Positions 1 through 5,011 of a stretch of DNA of 5,011 bases are shown one piece after another. The stretch's first letter is position 1. Each line of letters starts with the position of its first letter. Source of the stretch: Planctomycetaceae bacterium (lineage in GTDB: Bacteria > Planctomycetota > Planctomycetia > Pirellulales > Pirellulaceae); assembly GCA_007124535.1 (NCBI GenBank), contig SLEY01000457.1:1-5011 (forward strand), written 5' to 3'. Below the pieces are notes generated by a model that was not told the DNA's origin, made no database searches, and saw only the letters and a list, made by a program, of their open reading frames with translations. Position numbers and translations under genes: made by a program.

Positions 1-290
1 GCTTTCCCGATGACCCCCGCGTGGCCGAAGTCGAGCGCCTGGCGGAACATTTGGCTCGCGAAGAACTGCGAGAAGAGCTGCAGACCAAGCTCCGCGGCCT
101 GACCGATGCGGAAACCCGGTTCTTGCAAGCTCTGGAGCATGCCGACCGCGGGGAGTCGGACGAAGCGGAAGCCCTCTTGGAGCAGATTGTCACGGAATTG
201 GCGGATCGCGACACGGACGCCCTGGGAGTGACCGAGCGCCGCTTGCTGCAGCGTTCCCGTTACCTGTTGGAGCAGGCCGAGCGGCCGTGA
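1..290 (+). CDS. C-terminal fragment of an unidentified helical protein (5' end outside window)
   Basis: The reading frame is open from the left edge (first full codon at position 3) to the TGA at 288-290, giving 95 visible residues. A GTG at 21 could be taken as a start, but the frame continues upstream without a stop (FPDDPR precedes it) and no Shine-Dalgarno sequence is seen, so this is most likely the tail of a longer gene. The sequence is rich in Glu, Arg, Leu and Ala and should be almost wholly alpha-helical. Residues about 36-66 (from RFLQALEHADRGE to EALLEQIVTEL) resemble a TPR-type helix-turn-helix, with small residues and Gly at the turn. There is no membrane segment and no catalytic motif. 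I do not recognise the family: a TPR-containing or coiled-coil protein is possible, and no function can be given. The gene converges on trkH, with 38 bases between the two stop codons. Confidence 0.75.
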   Translation, partial: FPDDPRVAEVERLAEHLAREELREELQTKLRGLTDAETRFLQALEHADRGESDEAEALLEQIVTELADRDTDALGVTERRLLQRSRYLLEQAERP

Positions 291-328
291 TGACGAACCC
301 TGCGGGCTTGAGCGAATGCGGGGGACCG

Positions 329-1882
329 TCAGTAATTGCGCCAGAAGCCGGGCGCGAGCAGCACGAGGATCGGAAAAATCTCCAGCCGCCCCACCATCAT
401 GAGAAAAACGAACAGCAGTTTCGTCCACCAGCTGAAATGGCCGTAGTTTCGGGTCACGCCGACGGTTCCCAAGCCGGGGCCGATATTGTTCAGCGTCGCC
501 GCCACGGCAGCAGCGCTGTCCAGCTTCTTGTCCTGCGAGCGTTCGTCCCAGGTCGCATCCGGCTCGAAGGCGATGATCAAGACCCAGGCCGCGATCGAGA
601 TCGCCAGGATCAGCGAAAAGTAGACCAGGATATTCTTCCGCAACTGGCCTTCTTCGACCGCCCGCCCTGCCAGCCGGAGGGGCCGCACAATGGTCGGGCG
701 GTAGGCACGTTGGACTTCCAGGTACAAGATCTTCACGAACAGCAGGTTCCGGATCACTTTCAGCCCGCCGCCCGTGCTGCCGGCACAGCCGCCGACAAAC
801 ATCAGCAGCACCAGCAGCCCCCGGCTGAAATGGCTCCAGACGTCGAAATCCGCCGTCCCGAAGCCGGTGGTGGTCATGATCGAAACCACTTGGAACGTCC
901 CATACCGGACGGCCGCCGGCAGATTTCCGAAATCCCCCTTCAGCAGACCGGCGACCACGACCACACCGCTGGCGACCGCCAGGATGGCGATATAAGTCCG
1001 CCATTCCACGTCCGCCCAAAGCCGGCCCGGTTGGCGGAAGAACAGATGGTACAGCAGGATGAAATTCGTGCCCGCCAGCACCATGAACAGCACAATCACA
1101 TAATCCAGCACGGCGTTGTCAAAGTGGGCGATGCTGGCGTTGTACGTACTGAAACCGCCGGTCGCCATCGTGGTGAACGCATGGCAGAGGGCGTCGAAAG
1201 GCGAGAGGCCGAGGAACCCCAGGATCAGGGCCAATATCAAATTCAATCCGCAATACATCGCGGCGAACCGAATCGCCGTATCCTGCATCCGCGGTGTGGA
1301 ACCCTCCTTGCTCGGACCCGGCATTTCCGCCCGCATCAGGGCCTTGCCCGCCGAACCCTGCCCCAGCAACATCACAAACAGCACCAGGATCCCCAATCCG
1401 CCCAAAAACTGGGTCATGCTCCGCCAGAACAGAATCGCATGCGGAACCTGCCGGGGCGCCTCCAGGTCCGAGATGACCGTCGCGCCGGTCGTGCTGAATC
1501 CCGACTGGGACTCGAATAAACAGTCCACCAGGTGCATCCGTACGCCCGCTTCCCGCTGGACACCACTCAGGTGGAAAGGCAGAGCCCCCAGAACCGTCGC
1601 CAGGACCCAACTCAGACCGACCACGGCCATCGCCTCTTTGCGATATAAACGCCCCTGCTCTTGGCGCCCCCACCAGATCATGGCACTCCCCAAAACAAGA
1701 CACACCACGATGCTGATCAGCAGCGCAATGAACGCCCGGGTTTCAAAAACCGGCTCCAGTTCCTCCGCCAAATGGGAACGATAACCCCACTGCGGGAAAG
1801 CCCACGGCAAACTGAAACACATCGCGCCAGCGATCAGCAGACTGACAAGGCCCAGGTATCTGGCAAGCAAGCGGTAGTTCAT
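329..1882 (-). CDS. trkH: Trk-type potassium uptake protein TrkH (K+ translocating membrane subunit)
   Basis: This is the inner-membrane K+ channel/transporter subunit of the SKT (TrkH/KtrB/HKT) superfamily, with 517 residues (E. coli TrkH has about 483). It has four pore-loop repeats. The filter segments visible are SGFSTTGAT (residues 127-135), TTMATGGFST (237-246), SIMTTTGFGT (334-343) and NNIGPGLGTVG (465-475); each carries the filter glycine that lines the K+ pathway. Strong hydrophobic segments lie between the loops, for example about 10-30, 51-73, 83-104, 152-173, 203-226, 258-282, 352-365, 416-438 and 485-510. The glycine-rich stretch GGCAGSTGGGLKVIR (364-378) matches the conserved loop next to the third pore, which acts as a gate in this family. 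The C-terminus (GRLEIFPILVLL, 498-509) is also typical, so the protein is complete. Its ATG overlaps the trkA stop as ATGA. There is no purine-rich Shine-Dalgarno in the 15 bases before it, so translation is probably coupled to trkA. Confidence 0.97.
   Translation of the reverse strand: MNYRLLARYLGLVSLLIAGAMCFSLPWAFPQWGYRSHLAEELEPVFETRAFIALLISIVVCLVLGSAMIWWGRQEQGRLYRKEAMAVVGLSWVLATVLGALPFHLSGVQREAGVRMHLVDCLFESQSGFSTTGATVISDLEAPRQVPHAILFWRSMTQFLGGLGILVLFVMLLGQGSAGKALMRAEMPGPSKEGSTPRMQDTAIRFAAMYCGLNLILALILGFLGLSPFDALCHAFTTMATGGFSTYNASIAHFDNAVLDYVIVLFMVLAGTNFILLYHLFFRQPGRLWADVEWRTYIAILAVASGVVVVAGLLKGDFGNLPAAVRYGTFQVVSIMTTTGFGTADFDVWSHFSRGLLVLLMFVGGCAGSTGGGLKVIRNLLFVKILYLEVQRAYRPTIVRPLRLAGRAVEEGQLRKNILVYFSLILAISIAAWVLIIAFEPDATWDERSQDKKLDSAAAVAATLNNIGPGLGTVGVTRNYGHFSWWTKLLFVFLMMVGRLEIFPILVLLAPGFWRNY
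1879..1882 (-). promoter_or_regulatory. ATGA stop/start overlap coupling trkA to trkH
   Basis: On the minus strand the four bases ATGA hold both the trkH start (ATG) and the trkA stop (TGA). The 15 bases upstream (GTTTACTCCGCG before the ATG) contain no AGGAGG-like element. Reinitiation by ribosomes finishing trkA is therefore the likely way trkH is translated, which would keep the subunits in a fixed ratio. The overlap is seen directly; the coupling is inferred. Confidence 0.7.
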
Positions 1883-3219
1883 CGCGGAGTAAACTGCTGT
1901 AAGGCTTCATCAAGGTGATGGTCAGGAATCAGGGCGACGATGGTGTCGCCCACCCGCAGGCGATCATCCGCAGCCGGTACCATGGTGAAATCCGCACGCT
2001 CCAGGGCGGCGATCAAGCATTGAGGCGGCAACGGCAGGCTGGCCAAGACGTGATCGGCTGCCGGGGCGCCCGGAACGATCTGAATCTCAAAAACACTGAT
2101 ATCACCGCCCGGAAGGGACATCCGCGCCAGGATGGGACCGGGCTGCAGAAAACAAAGGACCTGCCGAGCCATCACATCCCGGGGACTGACGGCCGCATCG
2201 ATGCCCAAATGGCCGACCAAGTCCGCGTAATCCGGACGGCCCACCATGGCCAAAATCCGGTCGGTCCCGATTTCACGAGCCGTTACCCCAGCCATGATGT
2301 TCTCTTCGTCGTCCCCCATACAGGCGACAAACACATGCGCCGCCCCGACCCGTTCCTCTTCCAAAACGCTACGGCGGGTTGCGTTCGCCTGGATTACCGT
2401 CACCTGGGGGAGGCGGCGGGCCAGTTCCTCGCTGCGCGCTCGAGAATGCTCCATGAGAATCACCGAAAAACGATCTCCCTGCAGGATGCGGGCCAGATGG
2501 TAACCGGTTTCCCCGCCCCCGGCGATCACCACCGTCTTGCGCGAGATTGACCCGACGCGGAACCAGTCCAGAACCGCGTCCACGCGCTTCCGTGCCCCGA
2601 TCAGGGTCACATGATCCCCCGGTTGGATGCGATCGTCCGCCCCCGCAATCCACATCGCCCCCTCGCGAAAGATCGAGCCGATACGGACGCCGCGAGGCAG
2701 TTTCAACTGCTGGAGCGGTTTTTGTATGACCTTCGCGTTGGGGGTGATCAGCACATCCTGCACTTCGACGGCCCCGCGGGCAAAACTCTCCACGATCACC
2801 GCGTCCGGACTGCGGATGTGCCGCGCCAGGTCGACGGCCGACAAATGCTCCAGGCTCAGCACCCGATCAATGCCGAAATGCTGCTGGTAATCGAATGTGC
2901 TGAGATCCCGGAAGACTTGGGAATAGACCCGAGCCATCGCCCGTTCGGCGCCCATCGCTTTGGCCATACTGGCCGCCACGATATTCGTCTCGTCATCCCC
3001 CGTCACCGCCAAGCACACATCGGCTCCTATCACTTCGGCCTGAAAAAGCACACTGGCATGGGACGCTTGACCCCGGATGGCGCGCACATCCAATTCGTCG
3101 TTCACCCGCCGCGTCTGCTCGGCGTCGATGTCGACCACGTTCACGCTGTGCCGATGTTGGCAAAGCAGATCGGCGATCCACGTCCCTACCGTGCCCGCCC
3201 CCAATACGACAATTTTCAT
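1879..3219 (-). CDS. trkA: Trk system potassium uptake protein TrkA (tandem RCK, NAD(H)-binding regulatory subunit)
   Basis: This is the cytoplasmic peripheral subunit that assembles under TrkH and gates K+ uptake in response to bound nucleotide. It has 446 residues (E. coli TrkA has 458). There are two tandem RCK units. TrkA-N lobe 1 starts at once with MKIVVLGAGTVG (GxGxxG at 7-12) and has an acidic strand end, VVDID (D30, D32), for the NAD ribose. A TrkA-C domain follows at about 140-215. TrkA-N lobe 2 has VVIAGGGETG (GxGxxG-like at 234-239) and E257 as the matching acidic residue. A second TrkA-C domain covers about 365-446. An in-frame GTG at 3231 would add four residues. I prefer the ATG at 3219 because MKIVVLGAG is the family's normal N-terminus and GGTGGAG (3232-3226) lies six bases before it. 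The gene is first in a two-gene operon with trkH. A TATACT box and a hairpin lie upstream. Confidence 0.95.
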   Translation of the reverse strand: MKIVVLGAGTVGTWIADLLCQHRHSVNVVDIDAEQTRRVNDELDVRAIRGQASHASVLFQAEVIGADVCLAVTGDDETNIVAASMAKAMGAERAMARVYSQVFRDLSTFDYQQHFGIDRVLSLEHLSAVDLARHIRSPDAVIVESFARGAVEVQDVLITPNAKVIQKPLQQLKLPRGVRIGSIFREGAMWIAGADDRIQPGDHVTLIGARKRVDAVLDWFRVGSISRKTVVIAGGGETGYHLARILQGDRFSVILMEHSRARSEELARRLPQVTVIQANATRRSVLEEERVGAAHVFVACMGDDEENIMAGVTAREIGTDRILAMVGRPDYADLVGHLGIDAAVSPRDVMARQVLCFLQPGPILARMSLPGGDISVFEIQIVPGAPAADHVLASLPLPPQCLIAALERADFTMVPAADDRLRVGDTIVALIPDHHLDEALQQFTPR

Positions 3220-3225
3220 CCGGTG

Positions 3226-3232
3226 CTCCACC
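3226..3232 (-). promoter_or_regulatory. Ribosome binding site of trkA (decides the start)
   Basis: Read on the minus strand this is GGTGGAG, followed by the six-base spacer CACCGG and then ATG at 3219. It supports the ATG over the in-frame GTG at 3231, which lies inside this element and has only TTTCCTG upstream. Confidence 0.6.
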
Positions 3233-3303
3233 AGGAAATTGCAAACCGCACCACAGATTACCCTGCCGGTCGTCTTTGGAAAATACCCCCCGCCATGATG
3301 TTT

Positions 3304-3322
3304 CTCTATTCCCGTAATAGAG
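3304..3322 (-). promoter_or_regulatory. Perfect 7-bp hairpin in the presumed trkA leader
   Basis: On the minus strand the arms CTCTATT and AATAGAG are perfectly complementary around the five-base loop ACGGG. The element begins about 60 bases downstream of the TATACT box and ends about 85 bases before the trkA start, so it would be in the 5' untranslated RNA if that promoter is real. No T-run follows, so it is not a standard intrinsic terminator. It could equally be a DNA-level operator half-site pair. It is AT-rich for this genome. Its function is unknown. Confidence 0.4.
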
Positions 3323-3382
3323 TAGGCGCTGCCGAACTGCCCCCTGCACGAACAAACCGCTCGGTGATCGAGGTATTGGGGA

Positions 3383-3388
3383 AGTATA
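3383..3388 (-). promoter_or_regulatory. Candidate -10 box for the trkA-trkH operon
   Basis: TATACT on the minus strand matches the sigma-70 -10 consensus at five of six positions. It sits about 164 bases upstream of the trkA ATG, in a region without a convincing gene. No good -35 box is seen: the best match at suitable spacing is TTCGAT at 18 bases. The promoter is therefore a guess resting on the -10 box and position alone. Confidence 0.35.
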
Positions 3389-3394
3389 GGTCAT

Positions 3395-3404
3395 TTCCCG
3401 GGAA
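3395..3404. promoter_or_regulatory. 10-bp perfect palindrome TTCCCGGGAA beside the candidate trkA promoter
   Basis: The palindrome lies six bases upstream of the TATACT box, inside what would be the -35/-10 spacer. A dimeric regulator bound there would block the promoter. A 10-bp palindrome also arises by chance at moderate frequency, so this is only a candidate operator. Confidence 0.25.
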
Positions 3405-3472
3405 CGATCGAATCGGCCCACCAAACGATCCGGGCATTTGTCGGGCGAAGGGGCTTTGTGTTAAGCTGACAG

Positions 3473-3494
3473 GGCCAGTCGCAGTTGACTGGCC
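3473..3494 (+). repeat. Perfect 8-bp inverted repeat upstream of the propeller gene
   Basis: The arms GGCCAGTC and GACTGGCC are exact reverse complements around the six-base spacer GCAGTT. The element lies about 125 bases before the start codon and directly after a weak promoter-like sequence. It could be an RNA hairpin at the start of the leader or an operator for a dimeric repressor. No T-tract follows, so it is not an ordinary terminator. Confidence 0.45.
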
Positions 3495-3556
3495 GATCCG
3501 TCATGATTTCCGGCATGATGGCACTGCCGCAAAACACGCGTTTTCCACACGCCTGC

Positions 3557-3587
3557 GGGGGTAGTGATTGGGACGCCTCCTACCCCC
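3557..3587 (+). repeat. Perfect 8-bp inverted repeat just before the ribosome site of the propeller gene
   Basis: The arms GGGGGTAG (3557-3564) and CTACCCCC (3580-3587) are exact reverse complements with a 15-base loop. In RNA this is a strong GC-rich stem that ends 20 bases before the Shine-Dalgarno sequence. It may stabilise the message or affect translation. No T-run follows it on either strand. Confidence 0.45.
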
Positions 3588-3607
3588 TCCCAAAATGTGC
3601 AGGGACG

Positions 3608-3614
3608 AAAGGAG
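3608..3614 (+). promoter_or_regulatory. Ribosome binding site deciding the start of the propeller gene
   Basis: AAAGGAG is followed by the six-base spacer CAGAAA and then ATG at 3621. This rules in favour of the ATG at 3621 over the in-frame GTG at 3564, which lies inside the inverted repeat at 3557-3587 and has no Shine-Dalgarno sequence. Confidence 0.7.
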
Positions 3615-3620
3615 CAGAAA

Positions 3621-4715
3621 ATGATGCAGTTCAGGGCAAATCCTCGGGATGGGGGACGGGCAACGGCGTCGGCCCCCATCCGGACATTCACGCAACTTGT
3701 TCTGGGGGCCGTGCTGGCGATGATGGTCCCGGGAGGACCGGAGGGCCCCGCTCAGGCCTCGGAGATCGCCCCCTACGTTTCGCCGTCCACTGAATTCGAA
3801 TTTCGGGTGGAACGCTTTCCGATGAATCCTTTGATCCACCGCGATCTGGAGGGGTTGGAAGGCGGTTTGGGCAGGAACATCAACGGGCCGTCCCTGATCC
3901 GGGCCCCCGAATGGATCGAAGAGCCGCTGGGAACGTACTATCTGTACTTCGCCCACCATCATGGCAAATTCATCCGCTTGGCCTACGCCGATGCCTTGGA
4001 AGGTCCCTGGAAGATTCACCAGGGCGGTGTGCTGCCGATGGAAGACACGCCCATCTATCGTGGCCGGCGAGGTGATCATGTGGCCAGTCCGGATGTGCAC
4101 ATCGATGCGGAGAACGAGCGGATTGTGATGTACTATCACGGACCCAACCCGCCCGGGGGGCCTCGCGGCCAGGGAACCTACGTGGCGGTGTCCCGCGACG
4201 GATTGGAGTTCGACGCGCACGAGGAGTACCTGGGCTGGTTCTACTTCCGCGCGTTCCAGCATGACGGCTGGCATTATGCCTTGGCCAAGTACGGCAACGA
4301 CGGGGGCATCCTGTACCGCAGTCACGACGGTTTGTCCGATTTCGAGCGTGGGCCCCGGCTCCTTCCCCGCGTCCGGCACAAAGCGTTGTGGGAGCACGGC
4401 GGGATGCTGTACGTGTTTTTCTCGCGCGGGCACGACGAACCCGAACACATCCTGGTGTCGCGGGTGGAGAATCTGGAGGAGGACTGGCACGACTGGCGTT
4501 TCACCGAACCGCAGACGGTGCTACGGCCGGAGAAGCCGTATGAGGGGGCGGAGGAACCGATTCGGGAATCGCGGTTCGGAGCCACCTACGATTTCGTCCA
4601 CCAGTTGCGGGATCCGGCGATCTACCAGGAGGACGGCCGCGTGTACCTGCTGTACTCGACGGCCGGCGAGCACGCGATCGCAGCCGCCGAAATCACCCTG
4701 GTGGAAGACCCGTGA
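3621..4715 (+). CDS. Exported GH43-like five-bladed beta-propeller protein (putative glycoside hydrolase)
   Basis: The protein has 364 residues from the ATG at 3621. The N-terminus is a Sec-type signal peptide with a long basic n-region, a hydrophobic core at about 24-37 (TQLVLGAVLAMMVP) and a likely cleavage site after AQA (44-46), so it acts outside the cytoplasmic membrane. The mature part shows repeated blade units of the GH43/GH32/GH130-like fold: YYLYFAHHHGKFIRLAYAD (106-124), SPDVHID...VMYYHG...YVAVSRDG (156-194), WHYALAKY...ILYRSHDG (217-236), MLYVFFSRG...HILVSRV (262-282) and RDPAIYQEDGRVYLLYS (330-346). The recurring pattern of an aromatic strand followed by a strand ending in S-x-DG or YAD is typical of such glycosidases. 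From memory, similar uncharacterised proteins occur in planctomycetes and other environmental bacteria. The classical first-blade DPS motif reads NGPSL (88-92), so the chemistry and substrate are uncertain and a non-catalytic role cannot be excluded. It seems to be a single-gene unit with its own leader. Confidence 0.85.
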   Translation: MMQFRANPRDGGRATASAPIRTFTQLVLGAVLAMMVPGGPEGPAQASEIAPYVSPSTEFEFRVERFPMNPLIHRDLEGLEGGLGRNINGPSLIRAPEWIEEPLGTYYLYFAHHHGKFIRLAYADALEGPWKIHQGGVLPMEDTPIYRGRRGDHVASPDVHIDAENERIVMYYHGPNPPGGPRGQGTYVAVSRDGLEFDAHEEYLGWFYFRAFQHDGWHYALAKYGNDGGILYRSHDGLSDFERGPRLLPRVRHKALWEHGGMLYVFFSRGHDEPEHILVSRVENLEEDWHDWRFTEPQTVLRPEKPYEGAEEPIRESRFGATYDFVHQLRDPAIYQEDGRVYLLYSTAGEHAIAAAEITLVEDP

Positions 4716-4850
4716 GAGCCGTCTCCGCGATCCAACCGGTCTCGGGGCGCGCGAGGCCAGCGCCGGGCGGACGGGAACCGGAGCCCGGCCGCCGTCCGGG
4801 CAAGCGGGAGTTTTCCTCGATGCCCCGGTTTCGGTTCCTCGATTCCCGGG
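4716..4850. other. Convergent intergenic gap with overlapping GC-rich stems and a short direct repeat
   Basis: The gap of 135 bases separates the propeller gene from the convergent dehydrogenase gene. Two mutually exclusive 7-bp stems can form: GCCGGGC (4762-4768) with GCCCGGC (4783-4789), or CGGACGG (4768-4774) with CCGTCCG (4792-4798). A short TTTT at 4811-4814 follows, 12 bases after the second stem, which is too far for a textbook intrinsic terminator. TTCCTCGAT occurs at 4813-4821 and again at 4835-4843. A transcription stop for one or both genes is plausible here but not proven. Confidence 0.4.
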
Positions 4851-5011
4851 CTATCGCGTCATTTTGGTGAGAATCCAATCGCCAAGGGTTGGCGAGAGTT
4901 GGGCGAGTGCGAACAGCAGGCGGGCCCGGCCGGGCAGGATCAGTTCGGGTTGGCGGCGCTGGCAGGATCGAAGGATCGCGGCAGCCAACTTGTCCGGCGG
5001 GATGCCTTTCA
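4851..5011 (-). CDS. Short-chain dehydrogenase/reductase (SDR), C-terminal fragment
   Basis: On the minus strand the frame is open from the right edge (first full codon 5009-5007) to the TAG at 4853-4851, giving 52 residues. It reads KGIPPDKLAAAILRSC, then QRRQPELILPGRARLLFAL, then AQLSPTLGDWILTKMTR. The pattern of PP/PE-x-hA-x-x-Ih..., R-x-PE-hhhPG-x-hRLL and L-x-P-x-hhDWhh-x-x-M (h is hydrophobic) is what I know from the C-terminal end of DltE-like classical SDR enzymes, which are NAD(P)-dependent oxidoreductases. The Rossmann GxxxGxG motif and the YxxxK catalytic residues would lie outside the window to the right, so cofactor and substrate cannot be judged. The competing frame here (from 4878 down to 4693) has no protein-family character. 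The gene converges on the propeller gene. Confidence 0.75.
   Translation of the reverse strand, partial: KGIPPDKLAAAILRSCQRRQPELILPGRARLLFALAQLSPTLGDWILTKMTR

Larger units (their letters stand above)
3220..3620. other. Divergent intergenic region between trkA and the propeller gene
   Basis: About 400 bases separate the two divergent start codons, and I see no gene in them that shows conserved protein character. The region carries the trkA-side elements (ribosome site, hairpin at 3304-3322, -10 box and palindrome at 3383-3404). It also carries the plus-strand elements (inverted repeats at 3473-3494 and 3557-3587, ribosome site at 3608-3614). A very weak plus-strand promoter pair, TTGTCG at 3438 and TTAAGC at 3461 with 17 bases between, lies just before the first inverted repeat. 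CATGAT occurs twice, 12 bases apart, at 3502 and 3514. The region probably holds promoters for both directions. Confidence 0.6.

Noticed and set aside
298..323. Possible terminator hairpin between the left gene and trkH (CCCTGC with GCGGGG).
   Set aside because: It has only six pairs, one a G-U wobble, with a 14-base loop and no T-tract on either strand. It is too weak to call.
287..1519. A 410-codon plus-strand open frame opposite trkH.
   Set aside because: It runs antisense to a certain trkH gene. Its product is very rich in His, Gln, Arg and Pro with no family character, which is typical of the complement of a GC-rich membrane-protein gene. It has no ribosome site.
1915..2550. Plus-strand open frames opposite trkA (1915-2550 and 2611-3564).
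   Set aside because: They lie antisense to a well-supported trkA, their composition is biased as expected for shadow frames, and no motif is recognisable.
2993..3424. A 143-codon minus-strand frame spanning the trkA leader and the start of trkA.
   Set aside because: More than half of it is trkA read in another frame. The part over the leader has no ribosome site or protein-like pattern, so it is a chance opening.
3438..3466. Sigma-70-like promoter for the propeller gene (TTGTCG, 17 bases, TTAAGC).
   Set aside because: The -10 element matches only two of six consensus bases. It is kept as a remark in the intergenic entry and not called as a feature.
3531..3544. AAAAC/GTTTT mini inverted repeat around ACGC.
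   Set aside because: A 5-bp stem of mostly A-T pairs is too short to separate from chance.
3501..4490. A 329-codon minus-strand frame opposite the propeller gene.
   Set aside because: It is antisense to a gene with a signal peptide, a strong ribosome site and five recognisable blade repeats. The minus-strand product has no family character.
4693..4878. A 61-codon minus-strand frame at the right side.
   Set aside because: It is out of frame with the SDR tail, which has clear family character, and it runs into the intergenic gap. The product is Gly/Pro/Arg-rich and unlike known proteins.
1..5011. tRNA, rRNA, CRISPR array, insertion sequence or defence-system genes.
   Set aside because: No regular repeat-spacer pattern, transposase motif, long terminal inverted repeats or tRNA cloverleaf was found on reading either strand. 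Every well-supported gene is metabolic, transport or unidentified.

Overview
The window is high-GC bacterial DNA, roughly 60% by eye. It holds two complete potassium-uptake genes, one complete gene for an exported beta-propeller protein, and two genes cut by the window edges. Gene style, GC content and the type of exported glycosidase-like protein are compatible with a planctomycete or a related member of the PVC group. That placement is an impression from remembered protein families and was not tested.

Layout. Positions 1-290 (+) are the C-terminal end of an unidentified helical, glutamate-rich protein. It converges, across a 38-base gap, on a two-gene minus-strand operon. Transcription of that operon runs from about 3380 down to 329: trkA (3219-1879) encodes the cytosolic RCK/NAD-binding regulatory subunit, and trkH (1882-329) encodes the membrane K+ translocating subunit. 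The two overlap by four bases (ATGA). Together they make a complete Trk-type potassium uptake system: TrkH carries four selectivity-filter loops and TrkA two tandem nucleotide-binding lobes.

Positions 3220-3620 form a divergent regulatory region with no convincing gene. Towards trkA it holds a TATACT -10-like box, a 10-bp palindrome next to it, and a 7-bp-stem hairpin in the presumed trkA leader. Towards the plus-strand gene it holds two perfect 8-bp inverted repeats and a good Shine-Dalgarno site. From 3621 to 4715 (+) lies an exported GH43-like five-bladed beta-propeller protein. It converges on the C-terminal end of a short-chain dehydrogenase/reductase (5011-4851, minus, partial), which is easily missed because no start codon lies inside the window.

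The genes are recognisable or ordinary in type, and I see no sign of a mobile element, CRISPR array, RNA gene or defence system. The items most worth a second look are the departure of the GH43-like protein from the usual catalytic-Asp motif and the inverted repeats clustered in the divergent intergenic region.
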